Part shown: positions 9,905-18,718 of the stretch, piece by piece | Position numbering within the stretch: the first letter of the stretch is position 1 | How the letters are laid out: every line of letters starts with the position of its first letter | Origin: CAWCUZ01 sp963798795 | GTDB lineage: Bacteria > Acidobacteriota > Vicinamibacteria > Vicinamibacterales > SCN-69-37 | Length of the DNA stretch: 64,000 nucleotides | NCBI GenBank assembly: GCA_963798795.1 | Contig: CAWCUZ010000001.1 | Location: 1,922,001 to 1,986,000, forward strand | Reading direction: 5' to 3' | Translations under genes and position numbers: made by a program | The notes under the pieces: model-generated | The model's database searches: none | The model's input: the letters and a program-made list of their open reading frames with translations, nothing else | Told to the model about the DNA's origin: nothing

Positions 9905-12775
9905 ATGCGACGCGCGACGCTTGCCATTTCGATCGTTCTCGGTCTGACGGCCGCCCTCGCCGCCCAATCCAGGCCGCCGATCACACGGGCCGATTACGGA
10001 CAGTGGGAAACACTCAGCTCCGGCGGCGGCCGCGGCGGCCTCTCCCCGGACGGCCGATGGGTGACCTACGGAATCAACAGGACGAACCGCGAGAACGAGT
10101 TGCGGATCCTGAACGTGGCCGACGGCAGCACCAGGACGGTGCCGTTCGGATCGCAGGCCGCGTTCTCGAGCGACTCCCAGTGGCTCGCCTATGCGGTCGG
10201 AATGTCGGAAGCCGAACAGGAGCGGCTCCGCGGCGCGCAGCGGCCCGTCGAGAACTCGCTGGGCCTCCTCAGCCTCGCCACGGGTGAGACGACCGCGTTC
10301 GAAGGCATCGATGCCTTCGCGTTCAGCCCGGATGGCAAGTACCTGGCGATGCGGCGCCACGGAGCGCAGAGCGGCGGTGGAGCGGCAGGCGCCGGGCGCG
10401 GCGGCGGCCGGGGCGGCGGGGGACGAGGCGGCGGCACCGCGGCCGATCCGGAAGGCCGACCCGGCGTGACACTCATCGTCCGGCAGCTGGCCAGCGGCCG
10501 GAACACCACGTTCGGCAACGTGGGCGAATACGCGTGGCAGGACGCGGACGACTCGCATCTGCTGGCGATGACGATCAACGCGGAGGGCCAGACCGGCAAC
10601 GGCGTGCACCTGTTCGATCCGGAAACCACGGTGTTGCACGTGCTGGACTCGGCCCAGGCGACGTATGCCGAGCTCACGTGGCGCAAGGGTCGGCCGGAGC
10701 TCGCGGTGCTGCGCTCGCGCACCGATGACGCGCACGAGGGACCGACGCACGCCGTCATCGACTGGACCGAGGTCGCCGCGTCGGCGCCCGTCAGGCATGA
10801 ATTCGATCCGGGCACGGCGCCCGGTTTTCCGGCGGGCATGCGGATCGTGTCGTATCGCCGCCCATCCTGGTCCGACGACGGCCGGCAGATACTCCTGGGG
10901 ATTGCCGACTGGCCCCTCAAGCCGCCGCCGGCGCCCTCGCGTGGACGCGGTGCCGGGCCGGGCGGCCGCGGTGAGACGCGCGGATCGCCGGCTGCAGAGG
11001 ACGAGCCCGCGTCGGTCGACATCTGGCACTGGACCGATACGGAGGTCATGGCCCGGCAAAAGCTTTCCGCCAACGCGGAGCGCCGGCGCAATCTGCTCTC
11101 GGTCTGGCAGCCGGAAAGCGGCGCGTTCCTTCAGATCGCCCGGTCGTTCGACGAACAGGTTACGCTGGTTCCTGGCGGCAGCCGGGCGCTGGTGGCCGAG
11201 TGGTCGGCGTACGCCATGGACCGATCCATCGGCCGCCCCGCCGCCGATCTCTATCTCGCCGACCTGGGCACCGGCGCGCGGACCAGGATCAAGGAGCGCA
11301 TCAACGATCGCGAAACGGATCTGAGTCCGGGCGGGCGCTACCTGCTGTTCCTCCAGGACGACCAGTCCTGGACGATGGACCTCGGCACGCACGTCGTCGT
11401 CAACATCACCGGAAACGTGCCGGCCTCATTCGTCGACAAGGACTCCGACAGCACCGGTCCCGCCAAGCCCACGTTCGGCGTGGCGGGCTGGACGCCCGGT
11501 GACAAGGCCGTCATCCTGTACGACCGGTACGACCTGTGGCAGGTGGCGTCCGACGGGTCGAAAGCCGTGCGGCTGACCGACGGAGCGGCCGACCAGGTGC
11601 GGCACCGTCTCGCCCGGATCGATCCGGAAGCGGACACGATCGACACGAACGGTCCTGTGTACGTCAGCCTGTTCGGCCTTCGCTCCAAGAAGTCGGGATA
11701 CGGCATCGTGCGTCCCGGCGCCGGGCGCGCCGAGCGCGTGCTCTGGCTGGACAAGAACGTGAACGGCCTGGCGAAGGCCGCCCACGCCGACGTCTTCGAG
11801 TACCTCGTCCAGGACTACGACGACTCACCGGACCTGTTCGTGGGCGGGGACCTCGCCGCGGCGAAGCCGGTGACGTCGACGAACGCGTTTCAGTCGAACT
11901 TTGCGTGGGGCCGCAGCGAGATCGTCGAGTACAAGACGGCTCGCGGGCTGGCGCTGCAGGGCGCCCTGTACTACCCGGCGGGATACGAGCCGGGGCGGGC
12001 GTATCCGATGATCGTATACCTCTACGAGAGGCTCTCCGACAACGTCCACCGCTACGTCGCGCCGTCCGACCGCGACTACTACAACACGTCCGTCTTCACC
12101 AGCCAGGGCTACTTCGTGCTGCAGCCCGACATCGTGTTCCGGCCGCGCGAGCCGGGCCTGTCGGTGGTGGAATGCGTCACGCCGGCCGTCCAGCGGGTCG
12201 TCCAGACCGGCATGGTGGACCCGAAGCGCGTGGGCGTGGTCGGCCATTCCTGGGGCGGCTTCGATGCGTCCTTCCTGGCGACGCACACCAACGGCGTGTT
12301 CGCCGCCGCGGTCGCCGGCGCGCCGATCACCGACCTCGTCAGCAACTACGGCAACCATCACTGGAGCTCCGGGATCGCCGAAACCGATCACATCGAGACC
12401 GGCCAGCAGCGCATGCAGGTGCCGCTCTACGAGGACCTGCCCGCGTACATCCGCAACTCCGCCGTCTTCAACGTGCAGAACATGACGACGCCCCTGCTGC
12501 TCGAGGCGGGCGACAGCGACGGCACGGTATTCTGGCACCAGAGCGTCGAGCTGTACAACATCGCGCGACGCGCGAAGAAGAACGTCGTGATGCTCGTCTA
12601 CAACGGCGAGGACCACGGTCTGCGGCAGCCGAAGAACCAGGTGGACTACCAGCACCGGATCCTGGCATGGTTCGGGCACTACCTGAAGGGCGATGAGCCC
12701 GAAACGTGGATTACGTCGGGCGAGAGCTTCCTGGCGCGCGAGGCCGAGGTGAATCGCGGGGGTACGATCAAGTGA
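9905..12775 (+). CDS. Secreted S9 family (prolyl oligopeptidase-type) peptidase
   Basis: A 956-residue protein. ATG 9905 is chosen because it directly precedes a signal peptide (MRRATLAISIVLGLTAALAAQS) and follows a GGGAAGG site. The N-terminal two thirds are a beta-propeller with PD40-like blades (SPDGRWVTYG, SPDGKYLAM), interrupted near residue 155 by a Gly/Arg-rich loop. The C-terminal alpha/beta-hydrolase has the triad Ser782 (GHSWGGFDAS), Asp872 (GDSDGTVFW) and His904 (GEDHGLRQPKNQ). S9 enzymes cleave short peptides, often after Pro. It is a paralogue of the protein at 57495-60461. A perfect 18-bp palindrome lies shortly after the stop. Confidence 0.95.
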   Translation: MRRATLAISIVLGLTAALAAQSRPPITRADYGQWETLSSGGGRGGLSPDGRWVTYGINRTNRENELRILNVADGSTRTVPFGSQAAFSSDSQWLAYAVGMSEAEQERLRGAQRPVENSLGLLSLATGETTAFEGIDAFAFSPDGKYLAMRRHGAQSGGGAAGAGRGGGRGGGGRGGGTAADPEGRPGVTLIVRQLASGRNTTFGNVGEYAWQDADDSHLLAMTINAEGQTGNGVHLFDPETTVLHVLDSAQATYAELTWRKGRPELAVLRSRTDDAHEGPTHAVIDWTEVAASAPVRHEFDPGTAPGFPAGMRIVSYRRPSWSDDGRQILLGIADWPLKPPPAPSRGRGAGPGGRGETRGSPAAEDEPASVDIWHWTDTEVMARQKLSANAERRRNLLSVWQPESGAFLQIARSFDEQVTLVPGGSRALVAEWSAYAMDRSIGRPAADLYLADLGTGARTRIKERINDRETDLSPGGRYLLFLQDDQSWTMDLGTHVVVNITGNVPASFVDKDSDSTGPAKPTFGVAGWTPGDKAVILYDRYDLWQVASDGSKAVRLTDGAADQVRHRLARIDPEADTIDTNGPVYVSLFGLRSKKSGYGIVRPGAGRAERVLWLDKNVNGLAKAAHADVFEYLVQDYDDSPDLFVGGDLAAAKPVTSTNAFQSNFAWGRSEIVEYKTARGLALQGALYYPAGYEPGRAYPMIVYLYERLSDNVHRYVAPSDRDYYNTSVFTSQGYFVLQPDIVFRPREPGLSVVECVTPAVQRVVQTGMVDPKRVGVVGHSWGGFDASFLATHTNGVFAAAVAGAPITDLVSNYGNHHWSSGIAETDHIETGQQRMQVPLYEDLPAYIRNSAVFNVQNMTTPLLLEAGDSDGTVFWHQSVELYNIARRAKKNVVMLVYNGEDHGLRQPKNQVDYQHRILAWFGHYLKGDEPETWITSGESFLAREAEVNRGGTIK

Positions 12776-12815
12776 CCATCGGGACGTGATCTGGACGCTC
12801 TTGTACCATGGAGTC

Positions 12816-12833
12816 CGTCAGAGTACTCTGACG
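12816..12833. repeat. Perfect 18-bp palindrome
   Basis: CGTCAGAGTACTCTGACG lies between the S9 peptidase stop and the Cys-rich peptide gene. It could fold as a loop-poor hairpin that ends the upstream transcript, or it could be an operator for the bacteriocin-like locus about 107 bp downstream. No U-tract follows, so an intrinsic terminator is not favoured. Confidence 0.7.
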
Positions 12834-12939
12834 ACGCTGCCGTTGATAAAAGTGTGAGGCGACCGTCGCCCCTCTCTGCTACAGTGCCCGGTGGGCTGAG
12901 TTCACGGTTTTTCAACGTTTTGCGCCAAGGAGCATCGCT

Positions 12940-13650
12940 GTGACGTCACGAACCCGAACATGGCTGCTGGTCGCACTGGTGGCCGTTGGCATCACCATTC
13001 CCGCCGAATCGGTTCTGCTCCAGGCGCTTACGACGCCGAGTCAGCAACAGATGGCGCAGGACTGGATCGGCTCGCTATCCGCGTCGACTGTCGATGCGGT
13101 CGCCGATCAGATCGAGTCGTACCCGTTCGCCTATCGCCGGGCCATCATGGCCGAGCTGACGCCGGCGCGGCGTGCCGAAGTCTGGCAGCGCCACATCAGC
13201 ATGTACCTCAACAGCCATCCCGGCCTGGACCCGAACGCCGTGACGGCCCTCCAGGCGGCGCTCGCCCTCGCGACGCCGGACGCCTTCGCCCCGCATGCCT
13301 CCGAAGGCCTGCAGGCGCAGGTGCAGGCCGTGGGCGATCAGGTGCGCGTGCTGCTCGGCGCCGACGAAGCCAGCTACGTCCTGTACCGGCTCGGACCCAA
13401 GGACGGCGAGTTCACGAGCCTCGAGCCGGTGACCCAGAAGATCGCGAACTGGATCCGCTCCACGTTCGTCGTCGAAGCCGGCGCGGTCCATGACTGCACG
13501 TGCAATATCGACTTCGGCTGCGACGGCCAGTCTACCTATTGCGGCGAGAACACCGGCTGCACCGTGGTTCAGCCATGGCCGGCGTGCGGATGGTTCTGGA
13601 ACCAGGACTGCGACGGCTACTGCAAGGCAGGTATTCCCGGCGGCAACTGA
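12940..13650 (+). CDS. Fulvocin C-like bacteriocin precursor (secreted, eight-Cys C-terminal peptide)
   Basis: A 236-residue protein starting at GTG 12940 behind AAGGAG. It opens with a Sec-type signal (RTWLLVALVAVGITIPA), then a helical ~150-residue region, and ends in a Cys-rich stretch, residues 186-228, with exactly eight cysteines spaced C-x1-C-x5-C-x6-C-x5-C-x8-C-x7-C-x3-C. This pattern, the Gly-Cys-x-Trp region and the overall precursor layout match my recollection of the fulvocin C-related family (the Myxococcus peptide has eight cysteines in four disulfides). The next gene is a membrane-anchored thioredoxin with CxxC, suited to forming or sorting those disulfides, and then comes a sensor kinase. 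No immunity or export gene is visible. Homology is judged by eye; the antibacterial role is inferred. Confidence 0.72.
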   Translation: MTSRTRTWLLVALVAVGITIPAESVLLQALTTPSQQQMAQDWIGSLSASTVDAVADQIESYPFAYRRAIMAELTPARRAEVWQRHISMYLNSHPGLDPNAVTALQAALALATPDAFAPHASEGLQAQVQAVGDQVRVLLGADEASYVLYRLGPKDGEFTSLEPVTQKIANWIRSTFVVEAGAVHDCTCNIDFGCDGQSTYCGENTGCTVVQPWPACGWFWNQDCDGYCKAGIPGGN

Positions 13651-13658
13651 GCACGAGT

Positions 13659-14198
13659 TTGGCTGCAAGGCGTGAAAGGCTCGTCGGCCGGGCGGCACTT
13701 CTGGTTGTTGCTCTCTGCGCAACGGCGCTGCTGGTCACAGTCGGCGCCGTTGCCTTTCCGTCTCTCAGGGCCCGTTTGGGCTTCACGTCCCAGCCGAGCT
13801 ATGTAGCCGGCCAACTGCTGGACGTTCCTCCTGCCGCCTATCAGGCCTCCGATCGCACCCTGCTGCTCTTCACGCGGGCCGACTGCAGCGCCTGTCGCCA
13901 GGCGACGCCGTTCTTCCGGGACCTGGTCCGGAGATTGGAGTCGGACTCGACGAGCCGGGTTGTCCTGGTGACCGGCGACGCCGACCGGGCAGCCGAAGAC
14001 GCCTACGCGAGCGAAATCGGCCTGCCGCCGGATCGCATTGTCTTTACGGACTGGAGTCGTCTTCGCGTTCGGATTGTCCCGACCGTGGTGCTCGCCGGCC
14101 GCGGCGGTCTCATCGCGCACGCCTGGGAGGGTGTGCCGTCCGTATCCGACCGGACGGCTATCCTTGACACGCTGATATCATCCCGCCAGGAGCGCTGA
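13659..14198 (+). CDS. Membrane-anchored thioredoxin-fold protein (thiol-disulfide oxidoreductase)
   Basis: About 179 residues. One N-terminal membrane segment (AALLVVALCATALLVTVGAVAF) leads into a thioredoxin fold outside the cytoplasm. The active site is Cys76-Ser-Ala-Cys79 (RADCSACRQ), and the cis-proline loop RIVPTVVLAG is present. No ATG lies after the upstream stop, so TTG 13659, nine bases after it, is the most likely start; starts inside the upstream gene (ATG near 13590) are possible. Its position directly behind the eight-Cys peptide gene suggests it oxidises or isomerises that peptide. It ends 9 nt before the histidine kinase, indicating an operon. Confidence 0.85.
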   Translation: MAARRERLVGRAALLVVALCATALLVTVGAVAFPSLRARLGFTSQPSYVAGQLLDVPPAAYQASDRTLLLFTRADCSACRQATPFFRDLVRRLESDSTSRVVLVTGDADRAAEDAYASEIGLPPDRIVFTDWSRLRVRIVPTVVLAGRGGLIAHAWEGVPSVSDRTAILDTLISSRQER

Positions 14199-14207
14199 CA
14201 CGAACCA

Positions 14208-16832
14208 ATGGCGGGGCTGATTTCCGCCGTCTATGCCGTCGGATTCGTCCTGATCCTGCTGACGGCCGTCACGGCTTGGCGAGCGGCCTGGACGCGTCGC
14301 GATCCACGCCATCTCGACATTCTTTTCCTCGTTAGCGCCTTCGCGCTCGGCCCGTTTTCCAATCACTTCGGCCCGCGGCTCTCCATATTCACGACAGCAC
14401 TGTATTTTGCCCAGCCGTATCTGCTCCTTCGCCTCGTTCGACACTTCCATGACGTGCCATTAGGACTGCGCCTGAGCGCGGCCGGGCTGGTTCTGCCCGC
14501 GACAATCGTTGGACTCGAGTGGCCGCGGGTGACTACCGCCGTCAACAGCACTGAACTTGCCGTGCTGATACTTGAGCTGTATGTCGCGCTCTCCCTTTCT
14601 CGCGAGGCGAAGCGATTCTCTGGCGTGACAGCGAAACGGCTGGTGTTTGCCGCTGCGGGCACATGGATGCTCGCGAGTGAAGTCGTCATCGTCCTCTTTG
14701 CGTCCTCGGCCGCAGCACTGGAGTACCAAACCGGACTTGTGGTTTCGACGATCACGACCGGCTTGCTCTTCTGCTATTTCCTCGCCTTCAATACCCCTCG
14801 CGCGCTCCGCAACGACTGGCAGCGCACCGAGCAGGCGCGCTATCTGAGCATCACCGCGGACCGGGGGGCGGACGAACGCGGGGCGCTGGCGGCCGAGGAT
14901 CTGAATCGCGCGGCCGCCCGAAGCGTCGGCCACGCCGTGACGCTCGTGGCCCTTCGCGACGCGCCCGATGCCGCTCCGCTGGTCATTCGCGCCTCGAGCC
15001 AGATCGGGCTCGTCGGCCTCGAGATCCTGCCGAGCGACGGCCTCATCGGCCGGGTCGGCGCAAGTGGCCGCCCCGGGTCCGGATCCCCTGACGAATGCGA
15101 GTCGGAACTCGCCGACCGGATCCGCCAACTGGGATCATCGGTGCTCGCGGCGCCTGTCGCCACCAGCGTCCACACCTGGGGCGTCGTCGTCGTCGCGCAG
15201 CGCCGCGGGTCGCTCTTCCCCGACGACGACCTGCGCCTGCTCGCGCAACTGGCACGCTACGCGGGTACCGCCCTCGATCACGCCCATCTCGTTCACGAGG
15301 CGCGCGAGCGCGACCGGCGCGAGGCCGACCGGCGGCTGCGCGACGTCGAATCGCGGATGGCCCTGATGCTCGAAAGCATCAAGGACTATGCCATGTTCGT
15401 GGTCGACCTCGACGGCCGCGTCGTCGGCTGGCCGACGGGCGCCGAGCATGTGTTCGGCTTCACGGCCGAGCAGATGACCGACGAGCCGGCGGCGGCCCTG
15501 TACGACATGACGCCGCCGGAATTCGCCGAGCTGCTTTCCGAAGCGCAGCGGCTCGGGCACGCCGAACAGGAGCGCACGTGCCGCCGCCGCGACGGCGCCC
15601 GGTTCGTGGGCGACACCATCGTCCGCCCGCTGGCCGCGGAAGGTGACCGCATCAGCGGCTTCGTCGTCGTCACCCACGACGTGACCGAGCGGCGGGAGCT
15701 CGAGGCCCGGGTGCGCCAGAGCCAGAAGATGGAAGCCGTCGGACAGCTCGCCGGCGGCATCGCGCACGACTTCAACAACCTCCTGACCGCCATCCTCGGC
15801 TACGCGCGCTGGATTGGCGAGAGTCTGCCGCCAGGCGACGCCCGCCTCCACCACGTGGCGGAGATTGAAAAGGCGGCCAATCGAGCGGCCGGCCTGACGC
15901 GGCAGCTGCTCGCGTTCAGCCGCCGGCAGATGCTGGAGCCGACGGCCATCAACCTGTCGCGGCTCGTGACGGACCTGCTGCCGATGCTCAGCCCGCTGCT
16001 CGGCGAACAGGTCGAGATCGCACACGAGCCGAACCCGCGCCTGGCCGCGGTGCTCGGCGATCGCAGTCAGGTCGAGCAGATCGTCGTGAACCTCGCGGTC
16101 AACGCGCGTGACGCCATGCCCGGTGGCGGACGGCTTTCGATCCGCACCTCCAGCGTGTGGCTCGACCAGTCCTCGACCAGCGGCGACCTCAAGGCGGGCC
16201 CGTACGTGCTGCTCGAAGTGAGCGACACCGGCACCGGGATGGACGCCGCGACGATGCAGCACATCTTCGAACCGTTCTTCACGACAAAGGAGGTCGGACG
16301 CGGCACTGGTCTGGGTCTGGCCACGGTGTACGGGATCGTTCAGCAAATGGCCGGCGCGGTGCGGGTTCAGAGCGCACCTGGCCAGGGCACGACCTTCCGC
16401 CTGTATTTCCCCGAAACGCGGGTCGCCGAAACGGCGCCGTCGAAGCCGGCGCCCGTGGAAGCCGGGCGTGGCTCCGAGACGCTGCTCCTCGTCGAGGACG
16501 ACGAATCGGTCCGGGCGTTCCTGAGCCGCACGCTCGAACGCAGCGGCTATCGCGTGATTGCCGCCGAACACCCCACCGTGGCGCTTGCGCGCGCCGAAGC
16601 GGCCGACGTGATCGACCTCGTCATCACCGACGTCGTGCTGCCGGGCGGCACCGGCCCCGAGCTCGTCAAGGCGCTGGAGCGGGTCCGGCCCGGATTGCGG
16701 GTCTTGTACATCTCAGGCTACGCCGACGCCGTGATGGCGCAGCAGCACACCGTTCCGAAGGCCAGTCACTTCCTGCAGAAACCGTTCTCCGCGCCCGAGC
16801 TGCTGGACCGGATCAAGCAGATTCTGGCGTGA
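14208..16832 (+). CDS. Seven-TM hybrid histidine kinase (GAF-PAS-HisKA-HATPase-REC)
   Basis: An 874-residue protein. Seven hydrophobic segments fill residues ~1-205. A GAF-like domain (~215-370) and a PAS domain (~375-500, MLESIKDYAMFVVDLDGRVVGW) follow. The HisKA box has phospho-acceptor His520 (GGIAHDFNNLLT). The ATPase domain has N and G boxes (NLAVNARDAM, DTGTGMD, GRGTGLGLATVYG). A C-terminal receiver carries Asp808 (VITDVVLPGG) and the KPF Lys. The phosphorelay would need an HPt or output protein encoded elsewhere. It is the third gene of the putative fulvocin-like locus, nine bases behind the thioredoxin, so it may sense envelope or peptide-related signals. That link is inference from position only. 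Confidence 0.93.
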   Translation: MAGLISAVYAVGFVLILLTAVTAWRAAWTRRDPRHLDILFLVSAFALGPFSNHFGPRLSIFTTALYFAQPYLLLRLVRHFHDVPLGLRLSAAGLVLPATIVGLEWPRVTTAVNSTELAVLILELYVALSLSREAKRFSGVTAKRLVFAAAGTWMLASEVVIVLFASSAAALEYQTGLVVSTITTGLLFCYFLAFNTPRALRNDWQRTEQARYLSITADRGADERGALAAEDLNRAAARSVGHAVTLVALRDAPDAAPLVIRASSQIGLVGLEILPSDGLIGRVGASGRPGSGSPDECESELADRIRQLGSSVLAAPVATSVHTWGVVVVAQRRGSLFPDDDLRLLAQLARYAGTALDHAHLVHEARERDRREADRRLRDVESRMALMLESIKDYAMFVVDLDGRVVGWPTGAEHVFGFTAEQMTDEPAAALYDMTPPEFAELLSEAQRLGHAEQERTCRRRDGARFVGDTIVRPLAAEGDRISGFVVVTHDVTERRELEARVRQSQKMEAVGQLAGGIAHDFNNLLTAILGYARWIGESLPPGDARLHHVAEIEKAANRAAGLTRQLLAFSRRQMLEPTAINLSRLVTDLLPMLSPLLGEQVEIAHEPNPRLAAVLGDRSQVEQIVVNLAVNARDAMPGGGRLSIRTSSVWLDQSSTSGDLKAGPYVLLEVSDTGTGMDAATMQHIFEPFFTTKEVGRGTGLGLATVYGIVQQMAGAVRVQSAPGQGTTFRLYFPETRVAETAPSKPAPVEAGRGSETLLLVEDDESVRAFLSRTLERSGYRVIAAEHPTVALARAEAADVIDLVITDVVLPGGTGPELVKALERVRPGLRVLYISGYADAVMAQQHTVPKASHFLQKPFSAPELLDRIKQILA

Positions 16833-16851
16833 AGTCCGGGGGTCAGACCCT

Positions 16852-18696
16852 CTACCCCCCCACCGGCCTCCCGGCGAGCTGCTCGTCGAGGTATTTCTTC
16901 AGCGGCGCGAAGTAATCGACGATTGCGGTGGCGTCCATCTCGCGCGAGCCGGTGAGCGCCTGGAGCGCGTCCTGCCACGGGCGCGACTGCCCCATCGACA
17001 GCATCGCGTTCAGCCGCTCCCCCGCGGTCTTGCTGCCGTAGATGGAGCATCGGTGGAGCGGCGTGGTGCAGCCGGCAATCTGCGACAGCGCGCGGTGGAA
17101 CTGGAACTGCAGGATGTCGGCGAGAAAGTACCGCGTGTACGGCGTGTTGTCCGGCACGTGGTACTTCGCGCCCGGGTCGAAGAATTCCTCTCCGCGCGGC
17201 GACGGCGGAGCGATGCCCTGGTACTTCAGCCGCAGGCCCCACCACGCCGCGTTGTAATCGGCCGGCGCCACCTGACCCGAGAACACCTGCCAGCGCCACT
17301 GGTCGATCAGCAGCCCGAAGGGCAGGAAGGCGATCTTGTCGAGCGCCCGGGCCATCAGCAGCCCGATGTCGCGCGATGCGTCGGGCGCCCGGTCGAGCAA
17401 GCCAATCTTCACCAGGTACTCCGGCGTCACCGAGAGGGCGATCGTGTCGCCAATCGCTTCGTGGAAACCGTCGTTGGCACTGTCGCGAAAGATCACCGGC
17501 TGCGTGTCGTACGCCCGCTGGTAGAAGTTGTGGCCAAGTTCGTGGTGGATGGTGACGAAGTCCTCCTCCGTCGGATCGATGCACATCTTGATGCGCAGGT
17601 CGTCCTTGAAGTCGACGTCCCAGGCGCTCGCGTGGCAGACGACATCGCGGTCGCGCGGCTTGGTCAACATCGACCGATCCCAGAACGTCGGCGGCAGCGG
17701 CGAAAACCCGATCGACGTGTAGAACCGCTCGCCGGTCCGAACCATCTCCACGGCGTCGAAATGCTTCTTCTGGAGGATCCTGGTCAGCGAGTAGCCCGGA
17801 TCCGCCCCGCGCGGCTTGACCAGGTCGTAGACGTTCGACCAGTCCTGCCCCCAGATGTTGCCGAGCAGGTACGCGGGAATCGGGCCGTCAGCCGGTACGA
17901 GGTCGCCATATTTCTCGTGCAGCTTCATGCGGACGTAGGCGTGCAGCGAGAGGTACAGGGGCCGCACCTGGTCCCACAGCCGGTCCAGCTCCCGGGTGAA
18001 CTCGTCCGGCGCCATGTCGTACTTGGCCCGCCACATCGCCCCGGTGTCCGCGAACCCGAGCTCCTTCGCGCCCTGATTCGACAGCTGGACGAACCGTTCG
18101 TACGGCTTGCGCATGGGCGGCGCAATCGTCCGCCAGCCCTCCCACACCTCGCGCAGCCGCTTCGGATCGTGCGAGTTGGCCATGACGTCCGTGATCTGCT
18201 CGACGTCCATGCAGGCGTCCGGCTTGGCCGGATCGGGACACCATTTCCCTCTTCCGTACTGCGCGTCGAGCGACGCGGCCAGCGACGTCAGCTCGCCGGC
18301 CAGCTTCGGATCCTCGGGCGTGGCCAGCACGAGCGACACCTTCAGCAGGTTCAGCTGCCGGCGCGATTCCGGCGCCAGCTCCACCTGATCGAACCGGGTC
18401 GCCTGCTTGGCATAACCGGCAATGGCATCGGCATATGCCTGGCTCGCTTTCGCGCTGAGCGCTTCGGTGTCGTCGGTGATGTAGGTCTGGGCGACCCATC
18501 CGGCGCGCTCCTCAGCCGTGCCGAGCCGCAGCATCGCCTCGTTGACGGTGTCGAGGAACTGCCGCGCCTCCTCGGCGGTCGCCGGCTTGGCGTTGTCGGT
18601 CCCGGTCACTGCGCCGCCACCGCAGCCGATCGAAGCGCCGACGCCGATTGCCACCGCCAGCCCCCGCCACATGCCGCGAATCAACCCAAGCCTCAT
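16852..18696 (-). CDS. M2 family (angiotensin-converting enzyme-like) dipeptidyl carboxypeptidase, lipoprotein
   Basis: A 614-residue Zn metallopeptidase. The zinc motif is His385-Glu-Leu-Gly-His389 (IHHELGHNFYQ), followed downstream by EAIGDTIALS, which supplies the third ligand. Family regions such as AKYDMAPDEFT and SIGFSPLPPTFWDRS are present. The N-terminus is a lipoprotein signal with lipobox ASIGC at Cys25, so it should be tethered to the membrane. ATG is preceded by GAGGAGGGG. It lies 22 nt after the MATE exporter on the same strand, third in an operon with the triple RidA protein. The short palindrome GGGTCAGACCC (16840-16850) lies between its stop and that of the convergent histidine kinase. 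Confidence 0.95.
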   Translation of the reverse strand: MRLGLIRGMWRGLAVAIGVGASIGCGGGAVTGTDNAKPATAEEARQFLDTVNEAMLRLGTAEERAGWVAQTYITDDTEALSAKASQAYADAIAGYAKQATRFDQVELAPESRRQLNLLKVSLVLATPEDPKLAGELTSLAASLDAQYGRGKWCPDPAKPDACMDVEQITDVMANSHDPKRLREVWEGWRTIAPPMRKPYERFVQLSNQGAKELGFADTGAMWRAKYDMAPDEFTRELDRLWDQVRPLYLSLHAYVRMKLHEKYGDLVPADGPIPAYLLGNIWGQDWSNVYDLVKPRGADPGYSLTRILQKKHFDAVEMVRTGERFYTSIGFSPLPPTFWDRSMLTKPRDRDVVCHASAWDVDFKDDLRIKMCIDPTEEDFVTIHHELGHNFYQRAYDTQPVIFRDSANDGFHEAIGDTIALSVTPEYLVKIGLLDRAPDASRDIGLLMARALDKIAFLPFGLLIDQWRWQVFSGQVAPADYNAAWWGLRLKYQGIAPPSPRGEEFFDPGAKYHVPDNTPYTRYFLADILQFQFHRALSQIAGCTTPLHRCSIYGSKTAGERLNAMLSMGQSRPWQDALQALTGSREMDATAIVDYFAPLKKYLDEQLAGRPVGG

Positions 18697-18718
18697 GCGC
18701 GTCCCCTCCTCATCGTAG

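Noticed and set aside
9905..12775. S9 peptidase as processing or export enzyme of the bacteriocin-like locus
   Set aside because: It is separated by 164 bp with a palindrome, and S9 enzymes act on short peptides. A paralogue exists elsewhere without such a locus.
15135..16571. Long antisense frame opposite the histidine kinase
   Set aside because: No start signal or domain; composition is that of a reverse frame of a high-GC gene.
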